DNA of 64,000 nt from Papio anubis (lineage: Eukaryota > Chordata > Mammalia > Primates > Cercopithecidae), in the NCBI RefSeq assembly GCF_008728515.1, contig NC_044978.1:149106262-149170261 (forward strand), written 5' to 3'. Numbering within the stretch: the first letter of the stretch is position 1; each line of letters starts with the position of its first letter. The notes beneath the pieces are model-generated. The model saw only the letters and a list, made by a program, of their open reading frames with translations. It did not search any database and had not been told where the DNA came from. Shown piece after piece: positions 20,441 through 32,419 of the stretch. The position numbers were made by a program, and so were the translations under genes.

Positions 20441-21364
20441 TAATATATTAATGGTGATAATTGATGAATGATGGGATTATAGGTAATTGTTATATATTCT
20501 TTATAATCACTTGCACATCCAAATTCCTTTCAATAAACATTAATTTTACACTAGGCATGACTATGAAGATTACAAAGTTGGTTATATCAGGTTTGGGAGT
20601 CAGGGTTATGCTAGTTTAAAAAATGAGTAAGATAACTTTTACACCTTTGCTTATCTTCACAATGGAACAATTTATTTGCTCATGCGAATATGTTCTTTGA
20701 AAGCACAGAAGATTATACAGGTAGAACCACTTTGCCTATGTTTTGGAAGCAAAAGGAAGTTCATTTTCAGAAGTTATGCTGTGACAAATTTTGTTTGATG
20801 AATTTTGTTACAACTTTGTTACCAGTTTATCCAGATTTTCTTGAAGCTACTTTGGTAATTAACATATCTCAGAAAAGCATTCATATCATTCAGTTCAGAA
20901 ACTCTCTCAGCACAGAGTTTTACAGAGTATTTTCCCATAATTTAAAAAGTTTTCTTACTTGTAATGTTTATAAAATGCTATCTATGTAACTTAGATGCAT
21001 GCAGTCAGTGCTAAGTATTAGCATTGTTGCTGTTCTTACTTCTACATCTGTGGCTAAATAACTTTATTCCTAATTTGCTTGTATATATTTCCATTTCATT
21101 AGATTCATCAAAACTTTGTTTTTGCTAGTAAAAATCATTTGTTCAGACTTTTCTTCCAATTATTTTTGCTTTTGAACTTGACGTTTTCCTGTCTTCCCCG
21201 AAAATACCTGTAATTCTAGGATTAGATTTCCATTCTCTGTCATCTCATTCCTTTTTCCATATCTTTCTGCATACCAAGAAACCATCTCATGTGTATTTGT
21301 GTATTCTCTGTATCACTGACCTGATTTTTATCATGTTAGTTCTATTCTTTGTCTCCCCTGCAAC
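20441..21364. other. Intronic sequence, nothing recognised
   Basis: A 99-codon open frame at 20690-20989 is isolated and shows no known motif. No repeat assigned. Confidence 0.4.
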
Positions 21365-21369
21365 CCACC

Positions 21370-21778
21370 TGTATTAGTCTGTTTTGCATTGCTATAAATG
21401 AATACCCGAGGCTGGGGAATTTGTAAAGAGGGCTTTTTCTGGCTCCTTGTTCTGCAGGCTGTACAACAAGCATGGCACTAGCATTCGCTTCTGGTCAGTA
21501 CCTCAGGAAGCTTTTACTCATGGCGGAAGACAAAAGGGGAGCAGGCGTGTCGTCACATGGAGAGAGAGGGAGCAAGAGAAACAGAAGAGATGCCAGGCTC
21601 TTTAAACCAGCTCTCGCATGAATAGGGCAAGGACTCACTGACTACTATGGGGAAAGCACCAAGCCATTCATGAGGGATCTGACCCCATGACCCAAACACC
21701 TCCCACTGGGCCCCATCTCCAACACTGGGGATCACATTTCAACATCATTTGGAGGGGACAAGCGTCCAAACTATATCA
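21370..21778 (-). mobile_element. Solo MaLR LTR (MLT1A/MST-type), antisense, perfect 5-bp duplication
   Basis: In plus orientation it reads TGTATTAGTCTGTTTTGC through GGGGACAAGCGTCCAAACTATATCA. CCACC occurs directly before (21365-21369) and after (21779-21783), the expected 5-bp duplication. About 409 bp, no internal region, so it is a recombined solo LTR. Confidence 0.92.
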
Positions 21779-21783
21779 CCACC

Positions 21784-22517
21784 CATCCCCACCATCTAGC
21801 TGTCTTTGTACATTGGTCTATTCTCTCCACACGATTTTCAGTCTTGAGTCTTCTGCACGCTACTGAGATACCAACATGTTTTCTAAAGTCTTTTGTTTCC
21901 GACAGCAAACCATTTTCAGATATATTACCTTCTTAGTTCACCTTTATCTGTAAAACATTTTCTAAAAGTTTTCAAAATCCAAACTTGATGTTTGTAATAC
22001 ACAGGACTTCTGGCTTGCCCTTTTGTCCTGATCTCTGACCATTGAGGTGTTGGTCAGCTCTTTTCCATCTGTTGCTGGAGGATAAATTGGTGTCCTTTCA
22101 CCTAATTCAGAAACCAGCATCTAATAGATATTTAGTAGATTGAATTGGATCTTCTACCCATCACTGTTGCTAATTCTCTAAACATCTCCAGTGATGAGAC
22201 ACATAAATATTTAGAATTTCCATAATGCAGTGCTATTAAGGTATTACAAACCAGTAATGGGTTATCAGTAATACCCAAGCCAAGTTACAATAAGCTACTA
22301 AACCTCTATTACATTCCTTGTTTATGGTAATCCACAGCCCTTGAATTTGTACTGATTGAGCTTTGACAACCCTTTTAGAAAGCTGTACATATACAGCAAC
22401 GAACAGTTGCCTGCCTGGTGTACTTCTTGATATTGGCCTGGATATTTAGGCAAAGGGTGGGTAAAGAGGTTAGAATGAAGCATCTCTTATCAAGTGATAA
22501 GGAAAATATTTACAGAG
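21784..22517. other. Intronic sequence, nothing recognised
   Basis: Unassigned DNA, no coding or RNA signal. Confidence 0.4.
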
Positions 22518-22722
22518 AGAGTAGTTATGACATGAACCTCACGGTCAGTCTGCCTTGCTTCAAATCCTAGCTGAGTGTCTGTTTCCTTATCTGCAAAATG
22601 GGACTAATATTAGCGCCCACCTCATGAGTGCCGTTGTGAGGTTACATGAATTACTATATGCAAAAGGCGGAATAGCACCTGGCACATGCATAATGCAAAG
22701 TAAATGTTTGCTATTATTGTCC
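22518..22722 (+). repeat. MIR, sense, with internal deletion
   Basis: TGCTTCAAATCCTAGCTGAG jumps directly to TGTCTGTTTCCTTATCTGCAAAATGGGAC, so the central CTTGGGCAAG core is missing. The 3' part (GTTGTGAGGTTACATGAATTA, CACCTGGCACATGC) is well kept. Confidence 0.85.
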
Positions 22723-23319
22723 ACAGTTTGTGAATCTTATTTTAACTCCATATATCTTAAAAATAGCTGAATTTCCTCCTAGATTTAGTCTTGATTTTAG
22801 CATTGTGAATTTTCTTTACATTGTATCTTATCTTCACAGTATGAAGCTGGGAGAAGCAATACTGCATAGGACAGTCAGAGGGCATTCACAATATAAGTCT
22901 GTATCCTTTAATTCACATTCTCCCCAAGGATCAGAGAGATAATAGGTTTTATAGGAGACTAAGAAAGATGAACTAATAATTCCTACAAATGAACAGAGCT
23001 TTCTATGCTGCACAGCACACTGGCATGTAGGTGTGACTTAAGATAGGTGGCAGTAGATCTGGGAGCCAAAGGGAAAGAATGACAAACAGGGATTGGAACT
23101 GGGGGAAGGGTGGAAGTCAAGAATGCTATCCTTTGACCTTGCTATATATGAAAACAAATCATATTAAAACATTGAGTTACTAGTAGCGGCCAGTATTCCA
23201 AATGGAATTTGAGACCTGTTGGTCCAGGTAACTTTGTAGTTTGAAATGAACATATCTGCATTCAGGGAAAACAAAAGCTGAGTGAAGACAAATCGGAAAG
23301 TAACAGTATAGGGTAATTA
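22723..23319. other. Intronic sequence, nothing recognised
   Basis: Unassigned DNA. Confidence 0.4.
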
Positions 23320-23545
23320 GTATGTAAATTCTAGCCCCAGACTACCTGGGTTGGTGCCTTACTTCGCTCCTTACTGTACTAGCTGTGTGTCCTGGCAAGA
23401 ATCAGAAATCTTTTTTTTTTTTTTTTTCAGTTATTACCTCATTTGTACTATGGTTATAACAATAGTAACTTTCTCATAAATTACTAGGAAGAATAAATGA
23501 ATGAATCCACATAAAGTACTCAGAATACAGTTTAAGTATTCCATT
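23320..23545 (+). repeat. MIR, sense, carrying a T-run
   Basis: AATTCTAGCCCCAGACTACCTGGG, GTACTAGCTGTGTGTCCTGGCAAG, TTATTACCTCATTTG. A T17 run has grown inside the element at 23412-23428. Confidence 0.8.
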
Positions 23546-24420
23546 TATGTTTTATATATTTATATAGATCCTTAACTCACCAAGTACAAGAAGTCAGCCA
23601 TTCAAGAAATAAGTGTGTTTAGTTTGAATACAGCGTTGAGGTAGAGACAAGTAAAATGAGGTACAAATATAAAGGTACTTAAATGTACTATAATTATTCA
23701 GGAAAAACTTGATTTTGTCTAACAATGTTTTAAAGACTCCATCATAGCATGTTTTCAATATACTATATAAAAATGATACTAATTGCCTTATTTAAATACA
23801 CCATATTTCAAGAAACAGAAATGACTTCCTGATCTCCTGAAATTTATTTGCATTCCTTTTTTCACACTTTAGGGGTGTTCATACCATGAATACAGCTCTG
23901 CTTCATTCTAGAAAAAAATTGTTAGAACACAAAAAGTTTGCCATTGTAAAGTTTATTACTTTGCATTAGAAAGCTTTTAGGGAAAAGCGCTCTGCATTGC
24001 AGGGCAAAATTAGATAGAGCCTGAATACATATTTTCACATCTTCTCCAGGGGAATAAAAAAGTAGAAGACATTAAGTTCAGTCCATTGGTCTGTGATACC
24101 AAAAAAGAGAATTGGGTGAAACACTTGGTTCCCTCAGGTAAATAAAAACCAATTGTGTTAACAATAATTATTGATTACACACGATGAAGGAAGAACAAGG
24201 AAGCCTCTTGCCTCAATTTCCTGAGAAACTTCAATATATTTAATCGAAATAAGAGCAGAGTCATTTTCATATCATTGCTAAAAATTAGCAGGCACAGCTT
24301 TGTTTTCTGAACTTTACTAAAGAAACTATTTAATAGTTTTAGCCATCTAGGAAAGCAAATTAGAAAACTGGTTATGATTAATAAGAAAGATGTACTTATT
24401 GCTTAACATATTGAACTTCT
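23546..24420. other. Intronic sequence, nothing recognised
   Basis: AT-rich, no family or gene assigned. Confidence 0.4.
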
Positions 24421-24750
24421 GGCTGGGTGTGGTGGCTCACGCCTGTAATCCCAGCACTTTGGGAGGCCAAGGAGGGAGGATCACCTGACGTCAGGAGTTC
24501 GAGACCAGCCTGGCCAACATGGTGAACCCTGTCTCTACTAAAAATACAAAATTAACTGGGCGTGGTGGTGCACATCTGTAGTCCCAGCTACTTGGGAGGC
24601 GGAGGCAGGGGAACTGCTTGAACCCAGGAGGTGGAGGTTGCAGTGAGCCAAGATCGTGCCACTGTACTCCAGCCTGGGTGACACACTGAGACTCCATCTC
24701 AAAAAAAAAAAAAAAAAAAAAAAAAAAAGAAAAAGAGAAAAAGAAAAAAA
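24421..24750 (+). mobile_element. Alu (AluS type), sense, long A tail
   Basis: GGCTGGGTGTGGTGGCTCACG through about 28 A residues and an AAGA-rich tail. Flanks TGAACTTCT (24412-24420) and TGAACATCT (24752-24760) are the probable duplication. Confidence 0.94.
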
Positions 24751-24760
24751 ATGAACATCT

Positions 24761-25916
24761 TTGGCAAATAATTTGCCTTCTGTAAGTTGAACCTTCTGGT
24801 TTACTCCAGATTGGTTTAATGTGTGGGTATATAAAAGCAGCTGTGGTGGTCTGTGTGGGGGTACCAAGCCCCTAGATGTGCTTATACTGTATAAGTTCCC
24901 ACATGAAAGACAGACTAAAAGGCAAACACCAACTAAATTTAGTCTGTAGGCTTGTTCTTTTCAGATCAGCAAGAAAATGAGGCAAAATTAAGGCTAGCAC
25001 TAATATTTTATAATCGATCTTAAGCCTCATCATTCCTCCTGTCTTGAAATGAATTACAGAGATAGATATGACAACTAATCTAGATTCTTTAAAAGCATTT
25101 CTCATCTGACACATTTTGGAGAAAGTTGAGTCCAGTACTTCACTGAGACTGCTATAGGCAATGAAGACACAATTGCTTCCCTGCTGTTGGTTAATCAGGG
25201 TCACCTCCATATTTATAACTGATTCAAGCCGGAGACCAATTAATATCCATTTTCATAGGAACATCATTCAAACCCTCTTCCAAAAGCTTACTCCGCTGCT
25301 TATTCCAAGGCTCAGTAAAAATCCACAAACATGCTGCCATTTTGGGGCAAGAAAATAATTTCACTTTTACGGGAATGTACAGCAGTCAATTCATTTGTGT
25401 AAAGGGATACATTTTAAGTTATATATAATACTGCTGGTGGTATATAAATATTCTAGTCCAGAAACACTAATCTTAAATATAGGTCGGGAAATCCTTAAAT
25501 ACTCATTGCTATAAATACCTATTTTTGTATAACAATAGGCAAGTGTAAATGCTGAACTAAGCAGAAATAAGCAGAAATTCCCTATTCTCCAGTCAAAATT
25601 AAATAGTTAAAACTATTATTTCTTCCATAATCAGAGATATCATGTGTAAACAAGATAAAAATAATATATTTAAGTTGCCTCAAATTATTCGGTGCAGATC
25701 TGCAGAATAGTTGTGCAGGTAGTTTCACAACTGTGGCAAAACTGGAAAGGAGGGAGGAGCAATAATAATCCTACAATTCCATCTGCACATCCAGCACAGA
25801 TGCTAAAGAACAGAATAGAAAGAAGTGAGGAACCTCTTGGTGCTTTGGGGGCTGCTATGTACAGCTGAGAGTACAGAAAGGGCCATAAAATGGAGAAGTC
25901 CCCCAAGGCCATCGCC
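24761..25916. other. Intronic sequence, nothing recognised
   Basis: Includes a 112-codon minus-strand frame at 24872-25210 without recognised homology or matching splice sites. No repeat assigned. Confidence 0.4.
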
Positions 25917-26105
25917 TATCTGTGCATATCTCCAAACTGGGAGGAGAAGACCTGCTTTGACTGCCCACGTTCAGCACATTCTCTGCATATTTCCAGGCAG
26001 GGAAGAGAATCTTTGACCTCCACTTTCAGTATTTTCTGTGTATATTTGCAAGCTGGAAAGAGAATACCTACTTTGACCCCCCACCTTCTGCATTTTCTTT
26101 GCATT
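25917..26105. repeat. Three-copy tandem repeat, about 55-61 bp unit
   Basis: Each unit starts near TCTGTGCATATTTCC, passes an AAGCTGGGAAGAGAAT-like and a CTTTGAC-like block, and ends near CAGCATTTTC. Unit starts lie at about 25919, 25980 and 26035, and a partial fourth begins near 26095. Copies differ by substitutions and small gaps, so the array is old. The repeats also keep one plus-strand frame open, which is probably chance. Confidence 0.85.
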
Positions 26106-26314
26106 TGACCTATTACATCACACATTTAGAAAATGACTCCTTCCTTGATTGTTTAAAGGAGGAGAGTGAAAACCAATACAGGAAATGTTCATCCAATTTT
26201 GATGGTCCACACTGATTTTATGATTCAACTTGTTCTTTATTCACTCTTGGTTACCAATTTTACTCTCCTCCCATACCACCTAAGATGGAAAAGAAATATA
26301 CAAAACCCTCATGT

Positions 26315-26545
26315 CAGCCAAATACCACGTGTTCTCACTTATAAGTGGGAGCTAAATAATGTGTATCCATGGACATAGAGGCAGGGAGAGGTGGGAGAAG
26401 GGTGAGGGATGAGAAATTATTTAATGAGTACAGCATACACTATTCAGGTGATGGTTACATTAAAATCCCAGACTTCACCATTAGGCAATATATCCATGTA
26501 ACAAAACTGCACTTACACACCTTAAATTCATTTAAAAAACACCCC
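26315..26545 (+). mobile_element. L1 3' end fragment (L1PB/L1MA-type), sense
   Basis: CACGTGTTCTCACTTATAAGTGGG, GAGGGATGAGAAATTATTTAATG, GTGATGGTTACATTAAAATCCC and CCATGTAACAAAACTGCACTT follow this L1 3' end. The same class occurs at 56700-56968. Confidence 0.85.
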
Positions 26546-26714
26546 ACACAGATTGTGAGAAACAGAAAATATTATTCATGCTTTCTGGCTAATATAGATT
26601 TTATTTCACCAAATGATTACCTTTCATAAATTTTGGAGCATAGGTTTCTTCATAACATGTGTTTCAGTGTGTATATTTAAGTATCTATAATGGTGTGATG
26701 GAAGGAAGAGCTAA

Positions 26715-27430
26715 TAATCTGGGCATCAGCATAATCACCTTAGACTCAGCCTTCTCCCTCAGCCCTCACTTAAACAGTCAACAACTTCTTACCAATTCTG
26801 TCTCTCAAGTATCTGTAATCTATGCCCACCTTTCTATTTCACCCCCTTAGCCCATCGGGGTATCTTTCACTTGGATCATGACATTAGCTGGGTTGCTAGC
26901 TAGGTTTCTTGCCTCTAGCCTCCTGAACTCACTGCCTTTAGTTACAGATCTCGACAGGATGTCCTCCTCACTGCTAACAAGCTTAAGCTGAAATTTAACT
27001 TAGAAGGTCTGACCTCAAATTACGTTTCTTGCCTCATGTTTCACAATGCCCTGCCACTAACCCTATATTCTACCTTCATCCAGGAACTGCTGGACTCTGG
27101 ACAGTCAAGGTACACTCACCTCCCCTGCCCTAGATTTAGAGACGGAAAGCTCTTAGCCCTTCCAACCTTACTGAAAATATCATTTCTTCAGGAGGTCTTT
27201 TGTGACACAAAGAATCAGAACAAATCAGTTTCTCCATTTGGCTTCCATAGTAGCTAACTAATATTATATTATCTCACTTATCAAACAGTATCATATTTAA
27301 CCACACACACTTCTTTCTGTTTAAGTGGGTGCTTAAGAGGTCAAGGGTAGTATATGACTTACCATTAGCTCAGAGAACTTAGCACAGTCTTACATAAGAT
27401 AGGCACTATAGAAATTTGCTTGTTATGTTT
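26715..27430 (+). mobile_element. L2 (LINE-2), sense, decayed
   Basis: GCATCAGCATAATCACCTTAGACTC, GCCTCTAGCCTCCTGAACTC, AGGATGTCCTCCTCACTGC, CAGGAGGTCTTTTGTGACAC and a terminal ATAGGCACTATAGAAATTTGCTTG follow the order of the L2 3' region. Confidence 0.7.
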
Positions 27431-27909
27431 TATTGGACAACAATGTGAAATATGCATTTCTAGAAGCATATTGAGACTTTAGGTTGATTGGATACAGCAG
27501 ATCTGGACCTTGAATTGTCATTAGATGCTAGGTAAGTGCAAAGGGAGAAAAATTAAGAAATCTTTGTTGTTTTTACAGTTTGCATTCATGGCATTTTCAA
27601 GCACAGATTTTGGCAGCTTAGAGTTTCTCAGTCCAGGGAAATTAGATGAAAAAGTCCAAGTTTTGGCTGAAGCAATCTTAGTAAAGCCTGCGGTGACACA
27701 GCTTCCTTCCCTCCCAGAGAGAAGTATATCACACACTAGGCTAGTGATTATGTTATCTGAGTAATTCAACTGTATGTGAGAAAATGCCACCATGAAAACT
27801 CGAACAGGACATTATAGTTCAATCCCTCTACTTTTGTAGATAAAGAACAGACAGGGAGAAAAGGACTTGGGTTCTAGACTTCATTATAGCTTCCAATTAA
27901 ACCGTTTAG
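27431..27909. other. Intronic sequence, nothing recognised
   Basis: Both strands are open for 79-90 codons at about 27521-27793. With no known motif or flanking splice pattern this is treated as chance. Confidence 0.4.
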
Positions 27910-28140
27910 GGTCTGCTGGTAGGAAGAATGTTGGCTTTAGAATTAAAGAGACTTAGACTGAAATCCTGGCTCCTACCCTTACGAGTTAGACATCAGGCAA
28001 ATTGCAGAAATCACCGAAGTCTCAGCATTCTCACTGATAGAAATGGAGAAATAACAGTCCCATGAGTTGGTATGAGAAAAAGAGGAAAAGGGCTCTACTG
28101 TATTTTAGGCATTCAGAAAATAAAAATTCCCTTCACTTCT
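27910..28140 (+). repeat. MIR, sense
   Basis: GAAGAATGTTGGCTTTAGAATTA, GACTGAAATCCTGGCTCC, ATCAGGCAAATTGCAGAAATC, AATGGAGAAATAACAG follow MIR order. Confidence 0.7.
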
Positions 28141-28235
28141 TTGGGTTTCAATTTTACCTGTGTATAATCAGGATTTTTAACTATTTAGTTACTAGATTAT
28201 CTTAAGGCTCTTTCCAGCTCTGAAATGCTGTCCTC
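28141..28235 (+). repeat. MIR3-like fragment, sense
   Basis: TTGGGTTTCAATTTTACCTGTG followed by AAGGCTCTTTCCAGCTCTGAAATG fits MIR3 and directly follows another MIR. Confidence 0.6.
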
Positions 28236-28422
28236 TGTTTATCCTTAGAGGAACAAATAGCACTGAGAATTTGTAGAAGCGTTTTAAAAGCTGTTATACT
28301 CTGATGAATACTGCTGTTTTCTTCCAATTGCCTTGGGTTTAATTCTCCTTTTTTTCCTATCCTCTTGACAGATGGACACTTAAATCATTAATTTTCAAAT
28401 TCTCATTTTTTCTAATTATGTG

Positions 28423-28489
28423 AATTTCAAAGTATGGATTTCTATCTTTTTCTAAGCATTAAAAAAATAGAAATCCATACTTTGAAATT
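28423..28489. repeat. Perfect 23-bp inverted repeat with 21-nt loop
   Basis: 28423-28445 (beginning AATTTCAAAGTATGG) and 28467-28489 (ending CATACTTTGAAATT) are exact reverse complements. A TTTTT/AAAAA pairing could extend the stem inside the loop. The feature lies inside the old L1M. Confidence 0.95.
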
Positions 28490-29034
28490 TGTAAAATGAG
28501 CTGAATCCACAAGTTTTGATATAGTTTTCATGTTAGTGCAATTAAAATATTTTTAGATTTCCCTTGTGATTTTTCTATTTTGACCCACAGTTTATTTAGA
28601 ATGGTGTTAACTCTCACGTATTTGGACATGTTTAGTCATCTTTCAGTTATTTTTTAATTTTTAATTCTACCAAGGTCAGAGCACAACTGTAGCATGATTT
28701 CAACCCTTTGGAATGTGTTGAGACTTGTGTTGTTACCCATCATATGGATGGATCATCCTTTGCACTTCGGCAAATGTTCTGTGAATTGAAATAAGGTATA
28801 TTCTGCAGTTATTGAATGTGGCATTCTATAAATGTTAATTAGGTCATGTTATAAATCATGTTATTCAAATCTACATACTTACGGATTTGTTTTCTACTTC
28901 TCTTAGATACTGAAAGATGTTTGTAAATATCTCCAATTATGACTGCAGATTTGTCTATTTCTCCTTTTAGTCAAGATTTTTATATTTTGAAGCCATGTTA
29001 TTAGGTGCATACAAATATAGAAATATTACATTTT

Positions 29035-29737
29035 GGCAATCATCAAAAAGTCAGGAAACAACAGATGCTGGAGAGGATGTGGAGAAATAGGAACACTTTT
29101 ACACTGTTGGTAGGACTGTAAACTAGTTCAACCATTGTGGAAGACAGTGTGACGATTCCTCAAGGATCTAGAACTAGAAATACCATTTGACCCTAGCCAT
29201 CCCATTACTGGGTATATACCCAAAGGATTATAAATCATGCTGCTATAAAGACACATGCACACGTATGTTTATTGCGGCACTATTCACAATAGCAAAGACT
29301 TGGAACCAACCCAAATGTCCATCAATGACAGACTGGATTAAGAAAATGTGGCACATATACACCATGGAATACTACGCAGCCGAAAAAAGGATGAGTTCAT
29401 GTCCTTTGTAGGGACATAGATGCAGCTGGAAACCATCATTCTCAGCAAACTATTGCAAGAACAGAAAACCAAACACCGCATGTTCTCACTTATAGGTGGG
29501 AATTGAACAATGAGATCACTTGGACACAGGAAGGGGAACATCACACACCGGGGCCAGTCATGGGGTGGGGGGAGGGGGGAGGGATAGCATTAGGAGATAC
29601 ACCTAATGTAAATGACGAGTTAATGGGTGCAGCACACCAACATGGCACATGTATACATATGTAACAAACCTGTACATTGTGCACATGTACCCTAGAACTT
29701 AAAGTATAACAAAAAATTTAAAAAAATAATAAAAAGA
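29035..29737 (+). mobile_element. 5'-truncated L1PA-type insertion, sense
   Basis: Covers the end of ORF2 (AAAAAGTCAGGAAACAACAG onward), the 3' UTR and the A-rich tail. A perfect 16-bp duplication AGAAATATTACATTTT lies at 29019-29034 and 29738-29753. The 3' UTR guanine tract at 29562-29583 is G-quadruplex-prone. Low divergence puts it among the younger insertions here. Confidence 0.95.
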
Positions 29738-29854
29738 AGAAATATTACATTTTTCTGTTGAATTGAACCTTTTATCATTTATCTTCTTAACTTAAAACCT
29801 ACTATATGATATTGATGTAATTTTCTTTTGGTTAGTCTTTCCATGGCACATATA

Positions 29855-29948
29855 CACACACACACACACACATACACATACATATATATACACACATATA
29901 TATACATAAAAGTATATATGTGTGTGTGTATATATATATACTTTTATG
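29855..29948. repeat. CA/TA microsatellite with palindromic core
   Basis: CACACACACACA and TATATATA runs lead into CATAAAAGTATATAT (29905-29919), whose exact reverse complement lies at 29934-29948. The tract lies inside the old L1M. Confidence 0.9.
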
Positions 29949-30200
29949 ATTTTGCTCTCAACCGATTTATGCCCTTTCCTTTAAAGGGAACTCCTGCAAA
30001 CTGCATACAGTTGAACCTGTGTTTAATAGGAAGGTTTAGATTATTTACAGTGAATAAAATAGTTGGGTCATCTTTCTACTTGTTTCATCTATTCTTCAGT
30101 CTTCCTTTTAAAATTTGTCATATTTTCTTGAATCTTTGCATGTCTTATAATTTTCACTGTATTCTGACCTTCATTTTTGAAATAATGGTTATTTAGGGTT

Positions 30201-31860
30201 TCCTTTCCTATGTTACACTGACAGGGCAATGAGAGGCTTATCACATTCCCATTAGTAACTGAACGGGGCTGGGGCTAGGTTGCAGTTTTAGATTGAGTTG
30301 ACTTTGAATTAAAATGCCTCAAAGGCAACACCAGTTAAATGTTTGTGCTACATTCTAGTGGATTTCGTCTCCTGTACACCAAGATATTATTGGAGACTTT
30401 ATTCTGCCTTTCCATCCCAGCTTCCTAGCCTCCCATGTTGCTCAATTCTCTGCAAATATCTCATGGAGCAAACTCCCAGTGATTTTGGGGTTCCTCTATC
30501 TGTAAAGCCAGCTTACCAAGAAATGACTCATTTCCTTCTGGAAACTGACTGTGTCTAATCCCGTTTGTCTCCACAGCCCTACTATCTTTTTAAAAATAGG
30601 ATGTTTACATTTTACCTTTTTAAAAAGTTGTTGCTGGCCTACTTAGAAGTCCTTTGGACTATAGCTATAAAAGTGAACATTTTTCTTTACCAATTAAATT
30701 ATAAAGAGACTGAGTACTCTCCCATTCACATTTTCTCTGTGATTCTTTTTATCATATAAAAATATGCTTTCTTACACCAACTAAGCTTAAGCTACGGAAA
30801 TAGCTTATATGTTAGTAAAAGTTTACTGTGGAAATACTTCATATATTAGCAATAATTAATTCAACAGCCCTCTTGGCTTTCACCAGACAATTAAATATTG
30901 TTGAGAAGAAAGCTAATCTTCCGTGTTTGTCCATTCTAAAACTCTTTTGGTGATATCAAGTCACTAATTATTGAAACCTATTTCAGAGCTATGATAACTG
31001 GTTGATTTCAACTGGACAAACATTTTTATAAGTATAGAAATCTTTGTTTCTCTGGACTATATGAGGAAAATACCTGGAAAATCTAAGGCTTTAGATTTTT
31101 ATTTAAATAAAATTTGTAAGAAAGATCTTTTTAAGCTAGATTGTTTAATTTAGATGAATTTCCAGTTCAAATCGATGACTATTTTCCCATTTTAAAATAC
31201 ATTTTGGTTGGTAGAACTGTACTTATAAAGGTTAGAACTAATTGATACAACCCCCCCCCGCACTTTAAAATACAAATGAAAATTAAGTACTTATTTTAAT
31301 TTTTCATGTGTGTATTTTGTTTTGTATACCTAAAATGATAAACATATTGGAATATGGATAAATGTGAAATACTTTCCAAAGCCAAGTGTTTTAAAAAATA
31401 CTGTAATTATTTCAAATGATTTATGAAATCTTATCCTATAGTTTTCTTCTACTGAAAATTATTTAAAGAAACTAAACTGTAAGGAGACATAATTTAACCT
31501 GAAGGAGAGTGGTGAGAAGGTGAGAAGGAACTGACCTATATGCTATAAGTTTGAGTGTCACTCAATGATATGCAAAAACAGAATGTTAGTCTTTGTCAGT
31601 TACAGCTACAAACTTTGTCTTGTCTTTACTCTTCTGCCTAGTGAAAAAACAAACTTGCTGAATAACAACAGATTTCACAGTTCAGTCCCTTAAGTTGTCA
31701 TATTTTTGGTTTAAAATATGGCCCAGTTCAAAATGTAGCTCTCTGGGCTTCTTTCTTCTCACTTTGTGCATGCTGGGCTTAGGGTCCACTGCCAGGAGCT
31801 GCCTGTGGTGGGTATGAGCATGACCCATTCTCTGTTCCCTGCTAGCTGTGCCACTGATGG

Positions 31861-31864
<4 letters not shown>
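30201..31864. other. Intronic sequence, nothing recognised
   Basis: About 1.7 kb AT-rich DNA with a C11 run near 31250. No gene or repeat family assigned. Confidence 0.4.

Positions 31865-31896
<32 letters not shown>
31865..31896. repeat. (GT)16 microsatellite
   Basis: Uninterrupted GT dinucleotide run, so likely polymorphic. Confidence 0.97.
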
Positions 31897-31898
<2 letters not shown>

Positions 31899-32409
31899 GT
31901 GAAGGTAGAAGTCTGTTTTGACATCTGCTTACGCTCAAGCAACAATGGTGATACGCCCATTCTTTTGGTCTCTGCTGCTTCTTTACCCAATGCTGACAGA
32001 TTGTGTTTGTTTATATGTGTGTAATCTCATTGCCCTGATGAGGATGCTGTATGAGTGTTGGCTCACTGAGAGCTCAGGGGGTTGACAAAGCATACTGCAG
32101 GCAAGATTCCTTTTGTCCTGATTCTAAGACATGGGAACACCCCTGTAAATGTGAAGCCAAAGAAGAACCTCTTACCTGCCTCCATCAGCATTGCATGCAC
32201 GGTATCAGGCTTGGGTCTCCTAGGGTCACCTGCCAATGCTTCTCCCACAGCAAATTTCCACCTCATCCACCCGGATTGAGGAACTGTAGTGAGATGCTAT
32301 AAGCATCCTCCAGGGATGCCACACACGTGGTGGGATGGGGATGGATTCTCCAATACTGTAACTAAGGTTTTCAAACTCTAGTTGCTCAAGACAGCACAGT
32401 GTAAGTTGT
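31897..32409. other. Intronic sequence, nothing recognised
   Basis: Overlapping open frames at 32051-32302 on both strands have no recognised homology. Confidence 0.4.
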
Positions 32410-32419
32410 CTACTTTTGT

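Larger units (their letters stand above)
28330..30200 (-). mobile_element. Old L1M, antisense, interrupted by a younger L1
   Basis: Antisense ORF2-type text: TTGCCTTGGGTTTAATTC, TCCACAAGTTTTGATATAG, TTGACCCACAGTTTATTTAG, TCCAATTATGACTGCAGATTTGTC, GCCATGTTATTAGGTGCATAC. It resumes after 29754 with TTGAATTGAACCTTTTATC and CTTTTGGTTAGTCTTTCCATG. The gap between the two parts is exactly the younger L1 plus its target duplication. Confidence 0.85.

Noticed and set aside
20690..20989. A 99-codon plus-strand open frame
   Set aside because: Isolated, no known motif, ordinary intron composition.
24872..25210. A 112-codon minus-strand open frame
   Set aside because: No recognised domain, no splice context and no match to the expected neighbouring NWD2 exons. 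Length is possible by chance in AT-rich DNA.
27521..27793. Overlapping open frames on both strands
   Set aside because: Overlap on both strands without homology suggests chance and not an exon.
28423..28489. Possible microRNA precursor
   Set aside because: The stem is perfect and only 23 bp, without the bulges and length of a typical precursor, and it lies in an old L1. A reverse-copied segment explains it better.
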